This document shows positions 58,031 to 64,000 of a stretch of 64,000 bases of DNA, one piece after another. This DNA is from Oasisia sp. SBJ-2009 (lineage: Eukaryota; Annelida; Polychaeta; Sabellida; Siboglinidae), in contig OZ024856.1 in NCBI GenBank assembly GCA_964017155.1, positions 10,057,882 to 10,121,881 on the forward strand, read 5' to 3'. Within the stretch, counting starts at the first letter, position 1. The number at the start of each line of letters is the position of its first letter. A program made the position numbers and the translations under genes. Below the pieces are notes generated by a model. It saw only the letters and a program-made list of their open reading frames with translations, was not told where the DNA came from and did no database searches.

Positions 58031-60289
58031 CAGTACTCATCAAACTATAGCATACACCAGTATAAGACAGCACATTCTTGAAATAGTCAGAGATTTGTTG
58101 TTCTGTGAACATGACACGTGGTAGTAAAATTGTATGTGTACGACTATGTTAACATTTTAAAATGTACAGTTGCAGATTGCTAGTATACCAAAATGGATCC
58201 AATGAGAGGATACTGAATAATTGAGTCATACTGTCCGGTCAAATTCTATTTAATTAATCCAGATTTATAGCAGCTGATGGGAGTTTAATAAGCATGTATC
58301 TAGACGGAGCACATAATCTATCAATCATTCTCAGACACTCAACGGACCTCCTCAAGTTGTGTAAGTTGTAAAGTTGTAACTGTCAAGATGATATAGCAAT
58401 CATGACATGACTGGTGGCTGTGGTAATGCCACATAACTTCCTGTTGTACTGGTCAGTCAGTCAGTTGCCTTAACCCACATTCTGACTACATACGGTACAT
58501 ATCTCAGACTGGCTCTGGCACTGTGCAAAGTCCGACTGTTTCCATAATGACATAAATCATGACATTCCACAGATAAACCCAATCTTTATCAACAAGTGCA
58601 TGTATAGGACACAGTTTAACACTGTATCTGACTTCAATGATGACAGCACTGCTGAAGTTCACTGGCAAAAAGAACTCAACAGACAAGTATCTGCCCCAGA
58701 TACACACAACTCATTCTCAGATGATTTACATCTGCTGTTTTACTAAACATTGCATCTACATAACCGAGCATTTAAACTGACAAGCCTAAGATAATACAAA
58801 ATAAATTACGGCACTCCAATCGGTGCCTACAGTACAATTTAACCATACTGAATCTCAGAGAAGCTTAACCGGATTAATCTCCACACCTGACCTGTCTAGT
58901 CTGCTGGACTTTGCCCCTGATTTGTTTAATCTAATCTATCACCTGTTGTTACACCTGACCCCCCTGAAGTACTGCACAGAGCCAGCAGTAAGCCAACAGT
59001 GGACAGGTACATCCACAGCCAGATGGCACCCAGCATGGGGCTGGAATTTCAAATTGAAACCTGATAATGGCCCAGTCTGGTGGAGTAGAACAACAAAGGC
59101 AGCTGCTCTTTGGTTGGCTCATTAAAGGCAGCAGTGTAAGAGCAGGCTGTCTGCAGGTGAGTTCATTGTCTGCTGATGAGCACAGGTGTTGAGGGGGAGG
59201 GGGAGGGGGCAGGGGGCAGCACTCAGGGGCCTGGGACTCACATGTTGGTCATTAGCTGCCTGCCTCACTCGTTGTGTATTGTGGGAGGTGTGTGACCAGG
59301 AGACTGATACTGTTATAGTGACCACTGACCACTTGGACATGACAGATCTTGCACTGCAGCATTTGACCAGCAGACAGGTGGGGTTTGTAGTATCCTCTGA
59401 CAACAGGTGAATTACTGGCCCAAGACAGATACTGGCTCTTTTTATGACTGATTTATTTATGTGAATGCAGCTAGCTACCATTTTATACATTTCGGCAACT
59501 TGAGTTATGTTTTATGCATGTTTTGGTCTGTCTAGTTTTTACCGGTTTTACTCTTTTAATTTTAATACATTTATGGTACATTTTATTTTGCTTAACATAT
59601 TTTTATCACACACCCTGGGATTAAGCCACATCTACTGTGCAGATCTGTCTAGAAATAACAATAACTACCAATAATTGTAAATGCCATCAGTGTATAAATG
59701 GAATATATTATTTGATTTGAACATCATGGGTGAAACTACAAAAGAATTTTTTTTTGGGCGTACTGATTTTTACTAAATGCCATTTGGTGGGAGTGTATCT
59801 TCAACATAATTATCTATTTCAGTTTTAATGACAATACTATAAATATTAATAAACGGGAATCAAAAACCATACCTATAAGATTATAAGCCACACCTGAGAA
59901 TGCTGAAGAGGTTCTCTACAACCCATGTTGTAACGTAAGCCACCCTTGAGACTGTCTGCTGTTTCAACGACCTCTCATGACACAAGTGACAGTCACACAA
60001 ACAGTTCACACACTACTGCTTCCTGTGCACAGGTGCAGAAGGGCTAATAACCCAGTCATCCCAGTTGGATTACGACAGGGGTGTCAGGTAACATTCCAAT
60101 GACAGAGCTCAGTGACTTTTTCAGGCCACGGCTGATTGTTTAACCAACAATAACATCTGAGTGTGACGTTTTCTCTATGTCTATACTGATAGTAAGTCCT
60201 CAGTCTTACTCTGTCAATCATGGATTCGATGATGACAGAGAATGCTGACCTTGACTCCACACTGTCACTAACATATCTATTTGCTGCAG
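58031..60289. other. No gene seen
   Basis: No supported coding region. A G-rich run (GGGGGAGGGGGAGGGGGCAGG) occurs near 59193-59214. TTTGCTGCAG at 60280-60289 is a plausible acceptor for the 5' UTR of the next ORF. Confidence 0.4.
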
Positions 60290-60400
60290 GTGCTGTGCTG
60301 TTGACAATGACGTGCATTACAAGACACCAGCCGACCACGACACAAGCCGAAACAATGCTGACGCAAGTGACATGAAACGCACACCGACGTGAGACAGAAG

Positions 60401-61546
60401 ATGACAACCGTGTTTGGCCTGCCAAAGTACGTGGCAAGCTTACTGCGACAACTCGACAAGCACAAGGACTGCCTCAAGTGGGCGGTCGACGATGACGCGT
60501 CGCACAAAATCACACTGACGCTGACGTGGAACTTCCGCCAGCACCATGCAGCAGCAACCAAAGAGAGGCTGTGGGAACGTTTACAGCGCGCAGTGACGCT
60601 CGGTGCAACAGTGACAGCCGCGGGGTGCATCCCGACAGACGTGAGACAATTGCTCGACAGCGCGCCGAAACGGCGATCGGGACGAAGCCGCCTGAAGCGC
60701 CACCTGGAGTGGATCCGTGGCGGCGGCTCAATGGCGTCGCTGCCGAGTTTGTCGCGATCGCAATCCCCGATGAGACACTGCTCGTTCTGCGAGCGTGCGG
60801 CGTCGTCGACGTCGCTGTCGTCGACGAAGCCGGGCCACCTGCGCTACAGCTGGCCCCGGGCCAGCAGCAGTAGCCCGGCCCGGCCGTCGCAATCACCCTC
60901 CCCCATCCGCGCCAGCACCCCCGTCACGTCGCCCACCCGCTCCAACACCTCTAGCACCCACACGAGTCCGACGCGGGTGAAGCTGGTGTACCGGAGCGAG
61001 GAGGAGGTGGAGCGGGACATGGGTAAGGTGATGGAGAGGGTGCGGCGGAAGACGCAGGACGAACTGAGCGTGATCCGGGAGCAGTGGGACCAGACGATCC
61101 GCGAGTGGCCGGAGAGGATGCGGCGGGAGAGTCGACGCAGCCTCCGGATCATCCCGACAACCCCGCCCGCCCGGAACACGTCCGCTGTCACGTCCCCAGT
61201 CAGTGCCCCGGTGACCCCACAGGCAGACAGTACCCCTCTCCCTGGCAGTGCTCCCATAACATCACACACCAACACCAGGACAGCTATTTCCCCGTCAGAT
61301 GGACACACATCTGCAGTCACCCCACCAGGTCGGGGTGACTCTGTAATCACCCCTCGGGGTAACTCAATAGTCACCCCAGTCGCCCCACCAGTTCAGGGGA
61401 ACTCTGTAATAACCGCGCAACCCAGGACTAACACCGCCAGCAACCAGTATGAACTCAAAGTGTGCGTGCATCGCATCGACGAATCAGTGACGTGCAAACA
61501 GTCATGTGACATGACGACTCGGGGAAACTCGACCCTTATTATGTAA
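60401..61546 (+). CDS. 381-codon single-exon ORF, function unknown
   Basis: An ATG at 60401 opens an uninterrupted, GC-rich frame to TAA at 61544. Residues 1-80 look folded (MTTVFGLPKYVASLLRQLDK, KITLTLTWNF). Residues 85-200 are basic and Ser/Pro/Thr-rich, with a CSFCERA motif near 127-133. A charged helical segment follows (YRSEEEVERDMGKVMERVRR, DELSVIREQW, about 202-245), probably a coiled coil. The tail has repeated VITP/VTPP motifs. There is no signal peptide or membrane segment. Codon composition differs sharply from the surrounding AT-rich DNA, which supports a real gene. I do not recognise the family. Shorter frames on the other strand and in other frames are shadows. The start is the first ATG; a GTG four codons earlier is not needed. 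Confidence 0.7.
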   Translation: MTTVFGLPKYVASLLRQLDKHKDCLKWAVDDDASHKITLTLTWNFRQHHAAATKERLWERLQRAVTLGATVTAAGCIPTDVRQLLDSAPKRRSGRSRLKRHLEWIRGGGSMASLPSLSRSQSPMRHCSFCERAASSTSLSSTKPGHLRYSWPRASSSSPARPSQSPSPIRASTPVTSPTRSNTSSTHTSPTRVKLVYRSEEEVERDMGKVMERVRRKTQDELSVIREQWDQTIREWPERMRRESRRSLRIIPTTPPARNTSAVTSPVSAPVTPQADSTPLPGSAPITSHTNTRTAISPSDGHTSAVTPPGRGDSVITPRGNSIVTPVAPPVQGNSVITAQPRTNTASNQYELKVCVHRIDESVTCKQSCDMTTRGNSTLIM

Positions 61547-62351
61547 CCAGAGCTGTGCAGGTGAAGTGACCATTCCGACGCATACATGTGGAGTATTTTA
61601 CGTGGATTTAACACATGGATACTGGCTGGAATATATCAGATCAAACACATTCATGATCATCCTAATTTGTGTTAGTTCAAATCAGTGCTATCACTTGTCG
61701 TCTTCTCAGTGTGAACTATGATCTCTGACCAAATGTTAGTCCAAACGCTGCTATGACACTACCATATCCTGGTGACTGTTGCCAAACAGGACACTCACTT
61801 CACACATATGATGTGTCACGTTGCATGGATTAAGCCGGGGACAACAACAAACAGGTATTGTTCACATTTGCACTACTTTGCAAATGTGCCATTTATTAAA
61901 AACTGACTTTTTCAAACGAAGGATGTTTAAGGTTTTGTGTGTCGCCTGTTTTATGCTCAGGTTAGCTAGCCTTAACACTGTGTAATTCTACCATAATTCT
62001 GATCCTCTCAAAGCGATTCTTAATGTATTTATTTGTATGTTCCCCCAAAAAGTACATCAAATTCAATAATCCACTGGGTTTACATAAACGTATGCCATTT
62101 GATGTGGATTTAAAAATCTAAAAAAATGTAATCAGTTTATAATATTGCACCTTTAGTTCCATGTTTAATGGCCAAGTCAGCTGGTCAGTAAGTCCAAATT
62201 CCTTCTCAGCACGACAAAAAATTAAGTGAATTACTTCTGCGAGAGAACATTTGATGCATCCTCTGCAGTGATTCATTTGATTTACACAACCCATTAAGTA
62301 GTAGTCTCTTTGTTGTATCCAGCCCTGTAAACCATTAAAGATCCTAAGTAG
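61547..62351. other. Probable 3' UTR and intergenic sequence
   Basis: No coding feature. ATTAAA at 62334-62339 could serve as a weak poly(A) signal of the preceding ORF. Confidence 0.35.
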
Positions 62352-62942
62352 ATGGAGCCCTGTCTTACTGGCACACGGAGCCTGTCTTACAGGCACACGG
62401 AGCCCTGTCTTACTGGCACATGGAGCCCTGTCTTACAGGCACATGGAGCCCGGTCTTACAGGCACACGGAGCCCTGTCTTACAGGCACACGGAGCCCTGT
62501 CTTACAGGCACACGGAGCCTGTCTTACTGGCACACGGAGCCCTGTCTTACAGGCACACGGAGCCTGTCTTACAGGCACACGGAGCCCTGTCTTACAGGCA
62601 CACGGAGCCTGTCTTACAGGCACACGGAGCCCTGTCTTACTGGCACACGGAGCCTGTCTTACAGGCACACGGAGCCCTGTCTTACTGGCACACGGAGCCT
62701 GTCTTACAGGCACACGGAGCCCTGTCTTACAGGCACACGGAGCCCTGTCTTACTGGCACACGGAGCCTGTCTTACAGGCACACGGAGCCTGTCTTACAGG
62801 CACACGGAGCCTGTCTTACAGGCACACGGAGCCCTGTCTTACTGGCACATGGAGCCCTGTCTTACAGGCACACGGAGCCTGTCTTACAGGCACACGGAGC
62901 CCTGTCTTACTGGCACATGGAGCCCTGTCTTACTGGCACAGT
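62352..62942. repeat. 22/23-bp minisatellite, about 26 units
   Basis: The units are GGAGCCCTGTCTTACAGGCA plus CAC (23 bp), or the same with one C less (22 bp). ACAGG/ACTGG and CACAC/CACAT variants mix along the array. The length change shifts frame, and all three plus frames stay open because the unit lacks stops. Not coding. Confidence 0.95.
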
Positions 62943-64000
62943 GTCCTGGCAGAGGTCCCACGGCCTGTTGACAGCTACAACCACATGAGAGTCTCCACAC
63001 ACTCACACTCACAGACAAGGCAATCACTCGTCTGCGTGCCTCTAACAGCGAGGCAGGTAACATGTCAGCGGGAACAAGCAACTGACAAATAGCAGCAGTA
63101 GACTGGGTGTCAGTGACACTTCCACCCACCACCACCTCCATCTGTCACCAGCCCCACTCCTGTTAGAGACACATGACGTGTCACAGGCCACTCACCACGA
63201 GATGAGTGAGTCGATCTAGTCAACTCGACATGTTTGCAAATAACAAACACCACAAAGAAGCCAGCAGTGCTGTTCATAGTGACTGTGACAACAACTCATT
63301 CTTTGAATGTGTCAGAAGTCAAAGCTTGTGGCCACAAAAGTTAGCATATCCTTTTGAACAATGACTCGTTGACAATCTTAATAATAAATACACTGAATAA
63401 ACAAAATGCTCACAAAAGACGACCTTGGTACACATGCATTGGTGGTTGGCATCAGACTATATTTACGGGGCTATAGCTATCAGAAAATCCAAAAATTCCA
63501 ACTACACTTCCCCTTGAAAGCTTTCAGAATGCATCCAAGTGCTCCCCCTAAGGCTTGCAGAATACTCAGATTTCAATTAAACTGTCCTCCTGCATTCACT
63601 CCCATATTTAATAGAAGGCCAACTTTATGACAACGCAAACACAGTTTGACTTGTTATTGGGGAAATAACACCATATTATGGTCCAATGCAAAATTAAGGC
63701 ACCTAATAAAAACATTTGGTTATCGAAAGACCTGTTATTTGAAAAATAAAAACTGACTGGAAACCCACTCCAATTACAGGACAATGTGTCTTTGGCTAAG
63801 GACTTGGTTCCCTCCCACTAAGTACCCCCCCCCCCCCAGACACTATTGTCCAAACTTGGCCAGTAATAAACTGGCCCCAAATAAGCACTTCCCTAGTGAC
63901 TGATATCATTACCCAGGTGGTTATTCCCATGGGAGGGTAGAATACTTGATCACAAACATACCTGGTGGTTCAACCAACTACGTTTAATGCCTTCCTGTCA
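62943..64000. other. No gene seen
   Basis: No supported coding region or RNA. A C14 homopolymer lies near 63824-63837. Confidence 0.45.

Noticed and set aside
60510..60896. Minus-strand and second-frame ORFs over the 60401-61546 gene
   Set aside because: They are shadows of the longer GC-rich plus-strand frame, with poor continuity at both ends.
62352..63092. ORFs with LTGTRSPVLQAHGA-type repeats
   Set aside because: They are translations of the 22/23-bp minisatellite. Frames change with unit length and no gene signals are present.

Overview
This is a stretch of animal nuclear DNA. It has long spliced genes with GT-AG introns, many microsatellites and minisatellites, tRNA-derived SINEs and short terminal-inverted-repeat transposons. 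Protein-level conservation and an invertebrate-type multicopy ORF family at the left edge suggest a marine invertebrate, perhaps a mollusc or another lophotrochozoan; that assignment is an inference of low confidence.

Layout. Positions 1-2080 hold a broken minus-strand copy of a multicopy invertebrate ORF family. Positions 2081-6883 are gene-poor and carry AT, CA and GC-rich tandem repeats. Positions 6884-13932 form one 7-kb element with matching inverted ends. Its interior is satellite DNA and it has no transposase. After a quiet stretch with two weak candidate exons (15641-16337), positions 16932-51575 hold two large, complete, head-to-head genes. PEX6 (minus strand, 19 exons, 1121 codons) encodes the peroxisomal AAA ATPase. 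ERCC2/XPD (plus strand, 25 exons, exactly 760 codons) encodes the TFIIH helicase. For both genes I rebuilt every exon; all splice phases agree and the summed lengths are multiples of three. They share a 384-bp intergenic region, probably a bidirectional promoter. To the right lie the last exon of an unrecognised minus-strand gene (53234-53420), a tRNA-Asp-derived SINE (53495-53771), a single-exon 381-codon ORF of unknown function (60401-61546) and a 22/23-bp minisatellite (62352-62942).

The most interesting pattern is that many minisatellites inside PEX6 and ERCC2 are built from the genes' own splice junctions. Arrays match or directly adjoin the acceptor of PEX6 exon 5, both sides of PEX6 exon 11, the donor of PEX6 exon 14 (with a second, inverted copy 1.3 kb away), and in ERCC2 the acceptor of exon 9 (3 x 92 bp), the donor of exon 16 (about 20 x 39 bp, in frame and stop-free for 16 units) and the acceptor of exon 25. 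This multiplies functional-looking splice sites next to constitutive exons of two housekeeping genes. Two MITEs also seem to supply processing signals: a branch-point-like motif for ERCC2 exon 22, and the 3' UTR with an AATAAA for the 53234-53420 gene.

Functionally, PEX6 (peroxisomal receptor export) and ERCC2 (nucleotide excision repair and transcription initiation) are not in one pathway; their pairing most simply reflects a shared promoter.
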